64,000 nt of DNA from assembly GCF_025506355.1 (NCBI RefSeq), contig NZ_JANZYP010000040.1, forward strand, positions 24,907 through 88,906, written 5' to 3'. The notes under the pieces were generated by a model that saw only the letters and a program-made list of their open reading frames with translations, was not told the DNA's origin and made no database searches. This document shows positions 35,603 through 44,480 of this stretch, piece after piece (the stretch's first letter is position 1; every line of letters begins with the position of its first letter). Source of the DNA: Sphaerisporangium corydalis. GTDB taxonomy: Bacteria > Actinomycetota > Actinomycetes > Streptosporangiales > Streptosporangiaceae. The position numbers and the translations under genes are program-made.

Positions 35603-35651
35603 CCGGAGAGTTGTCCGATTGGCCACTTCACGCTATCCGGAGACTTCTCCG
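35603..35651. promoter_or_regulatory. Paired palindromic operators upstream of the aldo/keto reductase
   Basis: CGGAGA-GT-TGTCCG (35604-35617) and CGGAGA-CT-TCTCCG (35638-35651). The second is perfect, the first has one mismatch. Centres are 34 bp apart. The symmetry is typical of TetR- or MarR-family sites; no such gene flanks them. Confidence 0.65.
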
Positions 35652-36257
35652 CATAGCAAGTCATCGGCCCTTCCCGACCACCGAGGCGCCGATCCTGGCC
35701 GTCCACCATGCACGGCACCGGCCGTCTCGTCCCTGCCCGTAGTTCTGCTCGACCTGTCTATGGGGGGTCCTCGGTCCTGCTCACCTGCGGCGAGGTCCAG
35801 GTGGCGACGAGAGATCGAGCGAACCGGCTGCACAGACGGCCGCTTCGGCGACCTCGACCGACTCGTCCCCGACGGCTGGGGACATCTTCTCGAGCGAAGA
35901 GCCCTCCTCGGAATGTCCGCTCTGGACAACACCCACTCAGAACGCCCGCTTGAGGAATCTCCGACGCTCACCCGCGAAACGTGGGACTACCCTTTCGGCG
36001 TCATCCCAGGTCGGTGCGGGCGATCAATGGTGGATCCTTTCATCTCTCCGGGGGTCGTACGGGTTCCGGTCCGGCGCCATTATTGGTTCCGGCGCCTCTG
36101 CCCGGCGAACTTTCGCGGGAACGCGGGCAGGGGCGCCCTGCCTGGTATGGCGGTGCCATGCTCTATGGCCTCGTAAAACCTGCTTCCGCCGTGCCGCTCC
36201 GGCTACGATGCAATGGTTTCACCTCTGGAATCTCTACCCGCGAGGAGACCAGGGAAA
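35652..36257. other. Gene-free stretch
   Basis: About 600 bases between the aldo/keto reductase operators and the WXG-like gene. Open frames exist on both strands but they lack ribosome sites, recognisable domains and third-position GC bias. It could hold gene remnants and the promoter of the WXG-like gene; I see no clear element. Confidence 0.5.
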
Positions 36258-38045
36258 ATGGGGGAATTTGTCGGCATAAATCCGCAAGGCGCGCGTCTTC
36301 TGATAACCGCCATGGGCGACACCGCCCAGCGCGCCGCGGCATTGAAGCCGTATCTCTCCGCGTCGATCACCGACGCCGGAACCGACTGGCCCGCCGGTCC
36401 GTCGACCGAGGTCCTCGACCGGTGCCGGCAGTTCCTCACCGCCGCCCAACAGGATCTCACCTGGCGCGCGCAGGTCATCGAACGCATCGAAGGCGCGACG
36501 TCGAAGGGCGGGGTGAAGGGCGCCGAGTTCGCCTTCCCGAGCGCCCGATCCGCCCACGCCGCCGGGATCATCGCGGGCGACATCGTCAAGGCGGCCTGGT
36601 CCGCGTACGAAGCGGACCCGAGCCTGGTGAACTGGCGTGCCCTGCAGTCCGCCCTGGGTGATCGGAAGGGCAAGACCAGCGACCCTGAGTACGCGGCCGG
36701 TCTTCTCACCCAGATGGGCGCCTCGGCGTTCGCCGGCATCCTGCGGGCCGAAAGCGCCAAGAACCAGAACAACCGCAACGGCTACGCCCCGGCCGACCTG
36801 ACCAGGGCGAAGAAGGACCTCGCCCCCCTGGCGGAGGCCTTCGCCTCAGCGGACTCGACCGGCAAGGCCCCCGCGGACCTCCGCGCCCGACTGCTCGACA
36901 AGACCCCGCTGGACGACCTCGCCGCCGTACTGGCCCTCGCTCCCCAGTCCACGGGATTCGTCGTCGCGGCCGGCACCCGGCTGGCCAAAGCCGCCGGCCA
37001 CAAGAGCCCCGACCTGGACTGGAACACCCACTGGCTCGTCAAGTCCCTGACCCACGACCTCGCCGCCACCCAGCAACTCCTCGCCGACCCGGCCACCGCC
37101 GCACTCCTCCTCCGCCCCGAGGTCGTCAAGGGAACCGGCACCCCCGGCTTCGAAAAACTACTGGCCACCGCCCTCAACAAAGCCCTATCCCCCACCGCCG
37201 GCACCCCCACCCTCCGCCGCACCGCCTGGATAAACACCATAAAAACCCTCGGCGAGCAAGGCGCCTGGTCCTCCCTGACCCCCTCAATCTCCGAAAGAAC
37301 CGGTCTCCCCATCCCATCCCCGGTAGGCCAGGTGCTCACCAGACATGTCCATCAGTACTTTTCAGAGCTGTCGGCCGTCTGGATGAACAGGGGCCCTAAG
37401 GCAAATACCACCGGCCCAGGATGGACGGGTCTCACGGCCGAGCAGGTGATCCGCTTCTTCGGCGGGATATTCCGTGACCCCGCAGCCCTGCCGGTACTGG
37501 AAAAGGACTACAAGGCTTTCGTCAGTGGCTTGGACCTGGGGAAGGGTAACCCCTTCGGCGACGCACCTACTTCTGCCGAGAGAGACACCCAGCGGGCCGT
37601 ATTCATAAAAAACGCGAAAGAAGCCGGCGGAATCGCCTCGTTACTCATAGGCGGGCTTCACACAGCCGACCTGAGCGCGGAGGAAGCACGCGACCTGTAC
37701 ATCCAGCTCGCCATGTTCCCCCTTGACGTCATGGCCGGTGCGGTCGCCGATCGGATGGGAGCAGAGGTCCTACTCGCAGAGACCGCTGTCGGGAAAGCCG
37801 CAGACATAATCGTTAAGGGCCCCCTACAGGAAGTCATCAGCAACTTCTGGGATATGGCACCTCCAGGTGAGGCTTCCGACCTGACAGACCGACTACTCGC
37901 CGTTCAGACCGAAGCACTGAACGAGTCCCTGAGGGAGCATCGGATGACCACACTGAGTTCGTCCGACCAGGAGTACTTACAGTTCACGTTCAAAGGCATG
38001 CTGTACGACGCCCTACATGACGCGCTGCAGGAGAGGGGTGGATAG
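36258..38045 (+). CDS. Large WXG/ESX-like protein with atypical 3' half
   Basis: 595 residues, no signal peptide or membrane helix. The N-terminal 90 residues (INPQGARLLITAMGDTAQRA; TDWPAGPSTEVLDRCRQFL) are helical and look like the WXG100-type head of actinobacterial secreted proteins. The remainder is helical and rich in Ala/Leu with no catalytic motif I recognise. Composition changes inside the gene: up to about 37320 it is GC-rich with C/G at nearly all third positions (about 75 percent GC), after that it drops to 52-65 percent. Start ATG 36258 (GAGGAGA and AGGGA upstream) is preferred to ATG 36213. The small WXG100-like gene follows two bases after the stop. Confidence 0.7.
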   Translation: MGEFVGINPQGARLLITAMGDTAQRAAALKPYLSASITDAGTDWPAGPSTEVLDRCRQFLTAAQQDLTWRAQVIERIEGATSKGGVKGAEFAFPSARSAHAAGIIAGDIVKAAWSAYEADPSLVNWRALQSALGDRKGKTSDPEYAAGLLTQMGASAFAGILRAESAKNQNNRNGYAPADLTRAKKDLAPLAEAFASADSTGKAPADLRARLLDKTPLDDLAAVLALAPQSTGFVVAAGTRLAKAAGHKSPDLDWNTHWLVKSLTHDLAATQQLLADPATAALLLRPEVVKGTGTPGFEKLLATALNKALSPTAGTPTLRRTAWINTIKTLGEQGAWSSLTPSISERTGLPIPSPVGQVLTRHVHQYFSELSAVWMNRGPKANTTGPGWTGLTAEQVIRFFGGIFRDPAALPVLEKDYKAFVSGLDLGKGNPFGDAPTSAERDTQRAVFIKNAKEAGGIASLLIGGLHTADLSAEEARDLYIQLAMFPLDVMAGAVADRMGAEVLLAETAVGKAADIIVKGPLQEVISNFWDMAPPGEASDLTDRLLAVQTEALNESLREHRMTTLSSSDQEYLQFTFKGMLYDALHDALQERGG

Positions 38046-38047
38046 CC

Positions 38048-38332
38048 TTGATCAGCAATGCCGAACTGAAACGCCTGGCGGACGAAAAGGAGTTACTCGC
38101 CGGACGTTTCAGTAGCTACGCCAGGGAGCTGGGGTCACTATTCGACGACGTCAGGCTGGGCTCGATCGATGACGGCGAAGTATGGGCCGGCCCGGCCGCC
38201 CAGCGTTTCAACTCCGAACTCCACCAGCGGCGCGCCGACGTAAGCAGGCTAATCGAGCAATGTCTGACCGCCGCCCAGAATCTACGACACCGAGCACAGG
38301 AAATGAGGCGGCAGGCCGAATCAGCTCCGTAA
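38048..38332 (+). CDS. Small WXG100-like protein
   Basis: 94 residues, all alpha, with a central EVWAGPAAQRFNSELHQRR, i.e. a W-x-G turn between two helices, and a basic C-terminal helix (LRHRAQEMRRQAE). Size and layout fit ESAT-6/WXG100 partners exported by type VII secretion. It starts at TTG 38048, two bases after the stop of the large protein, with GGGGTGG upstream, so the two are co-translated and may form a heterodimer. No secretion ATPase is present in the window. Confidence 0.7.
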   Translation: MISNAELKRLADEKELLAGRFSSYARELGSLFDDVRLGSIDDGEVWAGPAAQRFNSELHQRRADVSRLIEQCLTAAQNLRHRAQEMRRQAESAP

Positions 38333-38349
38333 CGATCAGATGAGTCTAA

Positions 38350-38799
38350 TCAGGATAGGCAGTCGGTCTTGCCTATAATGGTGATATTGGGTGCGATCAC
38401 CTGGGCAGTGACCATGAACTGGATTCCTGGGTCTATTTTTCGCAACACCCGTACACTGCGCTCTGCTTGACTGTTGTCCGCTGCCGCATCCTGCTCATAG
38501 CCTCTCTTACGTAGCTCCGCATCCAGTGTGAGCGAAGCGAGTTCAGGAGACATGGAAGGGAAGAGTTTACTGTCCGGGAAACTGCCACTAATCATATAGA
38601 TGCTGCGCCTTGTACCCTCCTGGCAATCACTCCGATCGTCCTTGCGAACAGCACTTTTGTTGTGGATGTAGCCAAGCCGACTCAGGGCGGCACCGTCCTC
38701 ATCCAAAACGCGGGCGGCATCAGCGAGCCTCGGCCCACTGCCACATGCCGACAGGAGGAGCAGCGCTAGGACGCACTGGACAACAGGTCGCATTCTCAC
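38350..38799 (-). CDS. Small secreted lipoprotein, paralogue 2
   Basis: 149 residues. Signal peptide with lipobox LLSAC (Cys at residue 19). It shares with the other two copies a VLDEDGAALSRL helix, DCQEGTRRS, a GIQFMVTAQVIAPNI strand and a terminal GKTDCL. It converges on the small WXG100-like gene, with 17 bases between the stops. Its GC is low for this genome, like the 3' half of the WXG-like gene. Start GTG 38799, or ATG 38793. A protein facing the outer side of the membrane beside a putative secreted protein could be an immunity partner; this is inference. Confidence 0.8.
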   Translation of the reverse strand: MRMRPVVQCVLALLLLSACGSGPRLADAARVLDEDGAALSRLGYIHNKSAVRKDDRSDCQEGTRRSIYMISGSFPDSKLFPSMSPELASLTLDAELRKRGYEQDAAADNSQAERSVRVLRKIDPGIQFMVTAQVIAPNITIIGKTDCLS

Positions 38800-38876
38800 G
38801 ACTCTACTGATCGTTTAACCCAACGGGGAGGTCTACAGCCGTGACCATGACGGGGTCGCGGCCCGAAGGTAGGACG

Positions 38877-40487
38877 TCACACCGAGGGGCTTGCCGAAAG
38901 CCCTAAAGCCTGAAGCTGGTCGTCCAGATCTCGGACGTACGTGTTTGTGGCCCATGGTTGAAGCAGTCGCCGTGTCGCACGAAGGCTGTGGACGAGGCGC
39001 ATGGATGAGTGCCGGGCGGTGATCGAAGCCGCCTCACCCAACTGGCTTGCCGCGCCAGCGATTTCCCGCTTCTGGATCAGGGCAGTGGCAACATCGATAA
39101 GGACAAATCCACGCTGCCGCCCGAAAGACGGTTCTACCTCCCGTAACACCTGTTCTCCGACATACACGGCCTGGTCCGAGTGCTTGAGCATGACCAGGCA
39201 GTAGAGGGAGTGACGCTGAACCCGTGAGGGCGTGCACCAGTACAAGTGGGATGGGTCAACCTCGGTGGGACCGTCCCCGGCCCTGTCGCAAGCGTGGTCC
39301 AGCGCGCGGAGACTGGCGGATGCGTTTCCCGCCTCCGCAAGAGTACGAGCCAGGGCGACCGAGGTGGCCGCATGCTGAAGTCGACTATTGCTTTCTTTGA
39401 CCCAACCCTGCGCGGCATACGCGTGATCCAGTGCTTTGGACCATCTCCCCTGGTAACTGGCAGCATCAGCCAGGAGACCGTGTATGTGGGCCAGCAAGGT
39501 GGGGTTGCCGAGTTCGTGGGCGGCTTCCAGGCCTTCGGTGTAGCGGCGGACGGCTCCTGGGTAGTCGAGGAGGTCGAAGTGCAGCCAGCCGCCCAGGTGG
39601 CTGAGGCTCCAGTAGGCGGTTGTGAGGCGGTCGCGGAGGGTTGGGGAGAGGGAATAGCTTTTGAGCAGGCGGGACACCAGGTCGCGTTGGGTGTCGGCCA
39701 TGTGGATCAGCGTTGCGGGGCCGTGGGTTTCGTCCAGGCGCCAGCAGTGGGCGATCAGTTTCTCCAGGCTCGTGACGGTCACGGCGTCGACGCGCCCCGG
39801 GGTGCGCAACGCTTGGGCGAGCCGCACCCCCTCGTCCGGAGCCAGATGACGCAGCAAGCTGAGGGCGGGCGGGCCGCCGAGGGCCAGGGCCAGTTCGAAG
39901 AGCAACTCGCGTCGACGCACGTCGGCCTCCTCGGCGCTGAGCGCGCGGAGCACCTCAGCGCAGTCTCCGGGAGACAGCCCATACGGCGCGTCCGAGGTTC
40001 GCGTCGTCCGTCTTCCGGCCGTCGTGTCCATGCTCGCATGGGCTTCGCCGGCCGCGAGGCGGGTGTGATGGCTGAGCCGGCAGGGGTCGAGGTGGCGGTA
40101 GTCGGTCGCGTTCAAGGCCTGCCGGTCGACAGGGCCGTACGTGGCGTACTCGTCGTCGCCGACCAGATTGCGGGCAGTGGTCTGGTAGATGCGGGCCAGT
40201 GTGGTCAGGGCGCGGACGGGCGGCTTGCGGCCGGCCCCTGGATGGATCTCGTAGTCGTACAGGCGGGCGTCGCGCAGGCTGGCGGCCCCGGCAGGGTCGA
40301 GGTCGTTGAACGCGTTGACGACGTCGGCGACGGTGCGGCCGTGCGCGAAGCGGTAGAGCCTCAGCGGGCTCACCTGGTGATCCAGCGCGAGCACGTCGGC
40401 GATCTGGTCGTAGGTGAACCCCTTGGCTCGCAGGACGTCGGCCCGCCGCCGCGCCCCGAGCAGGATGCGGTACCCCTCACCAGTCAT
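38877..40487 (-). CDS. XRE-like/TPR transcriptional regulator
   Basis: 536 residues. The N-terminal third has a helix-turn-helix-like region (RRADVLRAKGFTYDQIADVL, LYRFAHGRTVADVVNAFNDL) and a helical linker. The C-terminal two thirds are TPR-type repeats (YTEGLEAAHELGNPTLLAHI, KALDHAYAAQGWVKES, and so on). It is similar in plan to the regulator at 10053-11414. Start: ATG 40487 has GAGAGG nine bases upstream; ATG 40496 touches that site directly and is rejected. It is flanked on both sides by lipoprotein genes of one family, on the same strand. Confidence 0.75.
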   Translation of the reverse strand: MTGEGYRILLGARRRADVLRAKGFTYDQIADVLALDHQVSPLRLYRFAHGRTVADVVNAFNDLDPAGAASLRDARLYDYEIHPGAGRKPPVRALTTLARIYQTTARNLVGDDEYATYGPVDRQALNATDYRHLDPCRLSHHTRLAAGEAHASMDTTAGRRTTRTSDAPYGLSPGDCAEVLRALSAEEADVRRRELLFELALALGGPPALSLLRHLAPDEGVRLAQALRTPGRVDAVTVTSLEKLIAHCWRLDETHGPATLIHMADTQRDLVSRLLKSYSLSPTLRDRLTTAYWSLSHLGGWLHFDLLDYPGAVRRYTEGLEAAHELGNPTLLAHIHGLLADAASYQGRWSKALDHAYAAQGWVKESNSRLQHAATSVALARTLAEAGNASASLRALDHACDRAGDGPTEVDPSHLYWCTPSRVQRHSLYCLVMLKHSDQAVYVGEQVLREVEPSFGRQRGFVLIDVATALIQKREIAGAASQLGEAASITARHSSMRLVHSLRATRRLLQPWATNTYVRDLDDQLQALGLSASPSV

Positions 40488-40683
40488 GATCGACATCCTC
40501 TCTTTGCTTGGCTCCACCAGCAGGAACCACTGAACAGGCTACGGATCGTCACCGACAGTTTCAGGTCGATCACTTTGAGCAGAGGGAGACCTCGCTCTCG
40601 GCGGTGAGCGGGCTCTGAGGTCCGCCGTGGGCGGGTGCGGCCGTCCGGGATCATCGGGCGGTCTGGGCCTTCGAGATCATGGA

Positions 40684-41220
40684 TCACGGCAGTCGCACGA
40701 CCTTTGGCGTCCCGTCCGGGAGACAGTCCGACCTGCCGCTGTAGACGATGTTCGGGGCGGTCGACCTCGTGACCAGCATGAAGGTGATGCCGGGGACCTC
40801 CTTGCGCCAGGCCGTGACGACGAGCCCATCCTGCGTGGACCCGAAGCCGCCGTCTCGCTTGTACGCCAGCCCAATGAGCATGAGCTCGTACTCGATGCCC
40901 CGCTCCGAAGTGGCCTGCGTAGGGGCGTGTTCGAAGTCGGCGGCGACCTCGAACGAGCGGCGGGCCGTGCCCTCGGGGCAACCGGTCTTGTCGTCGCCTT
41001 CCTTGCCCGTGAGGTCGGTGACCTTCTTGTTCTTCACGTAAGGCAGCTTCGCCACCTCCCTGCCGTCCTTGGCCAGTACGCGGGCGGCCTCGTCGAGAGT
41101 GGGGCCACCGCATGCTGCGGCTGGACAGAGCAGAAAAGCGCATATTCCCGCACGTAACACGCTCACCGCTCGCGTCCACCCGCCGACCGCGAAATGGCAG
41201 GGAGCGCCTGCATTTCTCAT
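40684..41220 (-). CDS. Small secreted lipoprotein, paralogue 3
   Basis: 178 residues. A longer N-terminus is followed by a hydrophobic stretch and lipobox PAAAC, so a membrane-anchored extracellular protein. Conserved family parts: EAARVLAKDGREVAKL, GCPEGTARR, VPGITFMLVTRSTAPNI, and GRSDCL, then an extra 11-residue basic tail. Start ATG 41220 is supported by AAGGAGT five bases upstream. A TACAAT hexamer on its strand at 41293-41288 could be its promoter. The gene lies upstream of the TPR regulator on the same strand, 196 bases away. Confidence 0.85.
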   Translation of the reverse strand: MRNAGAPCHFAVGGWTRAVSVLRAGICAFLLCPAAACGGPTLDEAARVLAKDGREVAKLPYVKNKKVTDLTGKEGDDKTGCPEGTARRSFEVAADFEHAPTQATSERGIEYELMLIGLAYKRDGGFGSTQDGLVVTAWRKEVPGITFMLVTRSTAPNIVYSGRSDCLPDGTPKVVRLP

Positions 41221-41309
41221 CGCACTCCTTCCGTTCACCCGCTCGGCCATGGAGACCATGATCGGGCGAGTCCGAATCTTCGAACGGATTGTACGCACAC
41301 GATCACCAA

Positions 41310-41337
41310 TTGAAGTGGCGTATTCGCGGACTACGAT
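41310..41337 (+). promoter_or_regulatory. Putative promoter towards the GHKL ATPase gene
   Basis: TTGAAG (41310-41315), a 16-bp spacer and TACGAT (41332-41337). It lies in the 440-bp gap between divergent genes and would give a leader of about 315 bases before the GTG at 41661. Nothing else stands out in that gap. Confidence 0.35.
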
Positions 41338-41660
41338 TCGGCGCTGTGCGCGGCATCCTGCCGGCGGCCCGCGTTTATTCTCGACACAATCCCCCGTGTG
41401 GAATGCGGAATCCTCCAGTTGCTCATTTAGGGCAAATACTCGCGCGCTTCTGCCTGGGCGGAGGTGGGCGGTTGGTGGATCGTGCCGGGCCAGGAGGCGG
41501 GATTCCGGAGGCCTTGGGGCGGCGTACGCGCATGCCCGGAGGTCCGGGGAGGTGAGCGGTTCCCGGTGCGGTACTGGGGGCGGTCGACGGCATCGCCTGC
41601 GGTCACAGTGCTGCACGGTGCGGGATCGGCCCGCCATGCGATCCAGAGGAGGTGGCCCAC

Positions 41661-42299
41661 GTGGCCGACCGGACCATCGACGCCTATGTGAAGCACGGCG
41701 GCCGGGCCGTGACCCAGCCGCCGGATTCCGAGGCGGGCGAGCCTGTGGTGGAGTCAGGTGCCGAGGGGATCGCCGATTTTCGGGGACCGATCGGCAGTCA
41801 TGAGTGCTTGGCCGGCGGGATGGTGTGGCGCCGGGCATTTCCCGGCCGCGTCGAGCAGGCGTCCAGGGCCAGATTCTTGGTGAGGTGCCTTCTTGAGGAC
41901 ACGCGGTGGAACGACGACGCGGAGTTCGTCACGGCCGAGCTGGTCAACAATGCCCTACTGCATACGAGGTCGGGCGGGAGCGGCGGGTATTTCGTCGTGG
42001 AGCTGATCCGGGGTCCGGAGAGCGTGCGCGTCGGGGTGTACGACCTGGGTGGCGGCGGCACGCCGAACGTCACTGGATCGATCGAAGAGATCGAGCCTGG
42101 TTCGGCGGACGTCACCGGAGCGAGCGATCTGTCCTCTTCTTCGGGGGGCAGTCAGGACGTTCAGGTGGGCGCCGATTGGGAGCTGCCCGAGGACGGTCGA
42201 GGGCTGGTCACCGTGCGTCGGCTCGTCTCCAGGGTCGGTTGCGAAGGCGATCCGGCCACCGGGCATCTGGTGTGGGCGCTTTTCACCGGTGCCGTATGA
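41661..42299 (+). CDS. GHKL/HATPase anti-sigma-type ATP-binding protein
   Basis: 212 residues. The HATPase_c_2 core is clear: N-box helix FVTAELVNNALLHTRSGGSG, the VRVGVYDLGGGG strand and the G-box DGRGLVTVRRLVSRVG. These proteins, abundant in actinomycetes, act as RsbW-like anti-sigma kinases or partners of XRE regulators. An insert of about 45 acidic/Ser residues (GSIEEIEPGSADVTGASDLS region) sits between the two boxes. Start: GTG 41661 has AGGAGG eight bases upstream; GTG 41652 overlaps that site and is rejected. Confidence 0.85.
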   Translation: MADRTIDAYVKHGGRAVTQPPDSEAGEPVVESGAEGIADFRGPIGSHECLAGGMVWRRAFPGRVEQASRARFLVRCLLEDTRWNDDAEFVTAELVNNALLHTRSGGSGGYFVVELIRGPESVRVGVYDLGGGGTPNVTGSIEEIEPGSADVTGASDLSSSSGGSQDVQVGADWELPEDGRGLVTVRRLVSRVGCEGDPATGHLVWALFTGAV

Positions 42300-42492
42300 C
42301 GATCGTCGTGACCGTGGCGACGGTTCCCACCATTTCCCGATTCATACCCAAGGGGATAGTCGGCATTACATGTATATCCGTATTTGACCGATGGCTTGGC
42401 TGGGATTCCAGGAATTCTTTTCCTGTTGCCGGCCCGGGGAGTTGGAATAGGTTCGGAGCGCGAAATCACTATTCCTCGGGCAGGAGTGTGCC

Positions 42493-42747
42493 ATGGATCG
42501 TTCGGACGGCCGGGTCCTGGTGATCTTTCTTATCGCTATGATCCTTTTCGCCGTCGGCCGGCTCTATCAGCGGACGGTCAACGCCTGGGAAGCGTGGAAG
42601 GGCGCGATCAAGGCCGCGGCCGATGCGGCCGCGAAGATCCCCGGCGCGAAGTCGGCGGCTTGGGCTGCGGTCTGGCGGATGATCTTCGTGGGTACGCTGA
42701 CCGTCGTGCTGGTGGCGGTGATCGCCAACGCATTTCGCTACATCTAG
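42493..42747 (+). CDS. Small two-helix membrane protein
   Basis: 84 residues. Hydrophobic helices at about 8-23 (VLVIFLIAMILFAVG) and 62-80 (WRMIFVGTLTVVLVAVIANA) flank a basic/Ala-rich cytoplasmic or extracellular segment. AGGAG six bases before ATG 42493 and GC-biased third positions support it as real. Family unknown. Confidence 0.65.
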   Translation: MDRSDGRVLVIFLIAMILFAVGRLYQRTVNAWEAWKGAIKAAADAAAKIPGAKSAAWAAVWRMIFVGTLTVVLVAVIANAFRYI

Positions 42748-42868
42748 TGAGCGAATCCCCACATCAAAGCCTCCCCCTGGCCCGGCCTCTCTGCAGCCAC
42801 CCCCGATGAACCTGGAGAATCCCCCACCCCTGGCTTGCCCATCAGATCGATGGCTTGCCGGTCAGACA

Positions 42869-42917
42869 CCGTACCGGGCGCCGATTTCGCCGTCCCACGT
42901 CCCACCGCTTCGGCGCC
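42869..42917 (+). repeat. REP-like element, copy 3
   Basis: CCGTAC, then GGCGCCG (42877-42883) and CGGCGCC (42911-42917) as pairing arms. It closely matches 63687-63735. Confidence 0.65.
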
Positions 42918-43019
42918 TGTTTGGGTGAAACCGATGGTGGCGGAAGAGAAGTGGCCCGGCGACCGCGATGCCGGCAGGTCTGGGGTTACGCGCTTGTGTG
43001 GGGGTCCGTGGTTCGCTCC

Positions 43020-43268
43020 CGGGGGTTAAGATCCGGTCCCGGTGGTGGGTGGAGGGCCGGTTCGAGGTCAGGTCCGGGGTGAAAGCCCTTCGTGATTCGG
43101 TCTCGGGGGTGAAGGTGGTTCGAGGTTCGGCCCGGAGGCGGGGCCGGTTTGTGGTTTCGGTCTCGGGGTGAAGGCGGATCGAGGTTCGGTCCCGGGGGTG
43201 AAGGCCCTTGGTGGTTCGGTCCTGGGAGTGGGGGCCTTTCGTGATCCGGTCCGGGGGTTGGGGGTGGG
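43020..43268. repeat. Degenerate tandem repeat, no gene
   Basis: The stretch before rlmN's stop consists of variants of a unit like GAGGTTCGGTCCCGGGGGTG plus AAGGCCCTTGGTG, with spacing of 35-60 bases and at least five units by eye. It carries no supported gene. It is too irregular for a CRISPR array. Confidence 0.6.
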
Positions 43269-44372
43269 TTAGGAGTCGGGGGTGGCGGCGGCTAGTTGGC
43301 CGCAGGCGCCGTCGATTTCGCGGCCTCGGGTGTCGCGGACGGTGACGGCGACGCCGTGGGACTCCAGGCGCCGGACGAAGGCTCGTTCGTCCTCAGGACG
43401 GGAGGCCGTCCACTTCGAGCCGGGGGTCGGGTTGAGCGGGATCAGGTTGACGTGGACGAGTTTGCCCTTGAGCAGGCGGCCCAGCAGGTCGGCACGCCAC
43501 TCGTGGTCGTTGATGTCCTTGATCATGGCGTACTCGATCGAGACGCGGCGCTTGGTCTTGGCCGCGTAGGCCCAGGCCGCGTCCAGCACCTCGCCGACCT
43601 TCCAGCGGGTGTTGACCGGCACCAGCGTGTCGCGTAGCTCGTCGTCGGGAGCGTGCAGGGAGACGGCCAGCGTCACCGGCAGCCCCTCGTTCGACAGTTT
43701 CTCGATCGCCGGGACCAGGCCGACCGTGGAGACGGTGACGCCTCTGGCCGAGATGCCGAGGCCCTCGGGCGCGGGGTCGACGATGCGGCGGACCGCACCG
43801 ATCACGGCCTTGTAGTTGGCCAGCGGCTCGCCCATGCCCATGAAGACGATGTTGCTCACCCGTCCGGGGCCGCCGGGGACCTCGTCGCGGGCCAGCGCGC
43901 GGGCGCCGGAGACGACCTGCTCGACGATCTCGGCCGTCGACATGTTGCGGGTGAGCCCGGCCTGTCCCGTGGCGCAGAACGGGCAGTTCATGCCGCATCC
44001 GGCCTGGGACGACACGCACATGGTCACCCGATCGGGGTAGCGCATCAGCACCGACTCGACCAGCGCGCCGTCGAAGAGCCGCCAAAGGGTCTTACGGGTC
44101 ATCCCCTCGTCGCAGGTGATCTCCCGGACCGACGTCAGCAGATTGGGCATGAGCTGTGTCACGAGCTGGTCGCGCGACGCGGCCGGCAGGTCGGTCATGT
44201 GCTCGGGATCGGTGGTGAGCCGCTCGAAATAGTGCCGGGAGAGCTGGTCGGCGCGGAAGGGCTTCTCCCCCAGCTCCGTCACGGCGGTACGACGCTCCGC
44301 CATCGACAGGTCGGCCAGATGGCGGGAGGGCTTTGCCCGTCTTGGGGCGACAAAGGTTAGCTCGGCGGACAT
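43269..44372 (-). CDS. rlmN: 23S rRNA/tRNA adenine-C2 methyltransferase
   Basis: 367 residues. Radical-SAM cluster motif CGMNCPFC is preceded by [19 protein letters not shown] and GITVSTVG-type SAM contacts ([14 protein letters not shown]), [11 protein letters not shown], and a C-terminal methylated Cys region DGACGQL complete the family pattern. It methylates A2503 of 23S rRNA and A37 of some tRNAs. Start ATG 44372 with GAAGGA upstream. Typical place next to cdsA/frr, though here a SUFU gene intervenes. Confidence 0.96.
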   Translation of the reverse strand: MSAELTFVAPRRAKPSRHLADLSMAERRTAVTELGEKPFRADQLSRHYFERLTTDPEHMTDLPAASRDQLVTQLMPNLLTSVREITCDEGMTRKTLWRLFDGALVESVLMRYPDRVTMCVSSQAGCGMNCPFCATGQAGLTRNMSTAEIVEQVVSGARALARDEVPGGPGRVSNIVFMGMGEPLANYKAVIGAVRRIVDPAPEGLGISARGVTVSTVGLVPAIEKLSNEGLPVTLAVSLHAPDDELRDTLVPVNTRWKVGEVLDAAWAYAAKTKRRVSIEYAMIKDINDHEWRADLLGRLLKGKLVHVNLIPLNPTPGSKWTASRPEDERAFVRRLESHGVAVTVRDTRGREIDGACGQLAAATPDS

Positions 44373-44480
44373 GTCCTTCTCTTAACGGTTTGCCAGAAGC
44401 TGCACTGGACAGCCATTCCGTGTGATCTATTGCGATCCTCGGCCGAACGGGGAGACGTCCACCGGAAAGGCGGATGAGCG

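Noticed and set aside
35619..36176. 185-residue open frame on the plus strand
   Set aside because: No ribosome site, no recognisable domain, no third-position GC bias. It could be a decayed gene but I cannot support it.
38350..38799. Lipoprotein as proven immunity protein of the WXG-like gene
   Set aside because: Paralogues occur without a WXG partner (4459-4881), so the role is kept as a hypothesis only.
43020..43268. Possible CRISPR array
   Set aside because: Units vary in both sequence and spacing, no constant repeat of 25-37 bases exists, and no cas gene is nearby.
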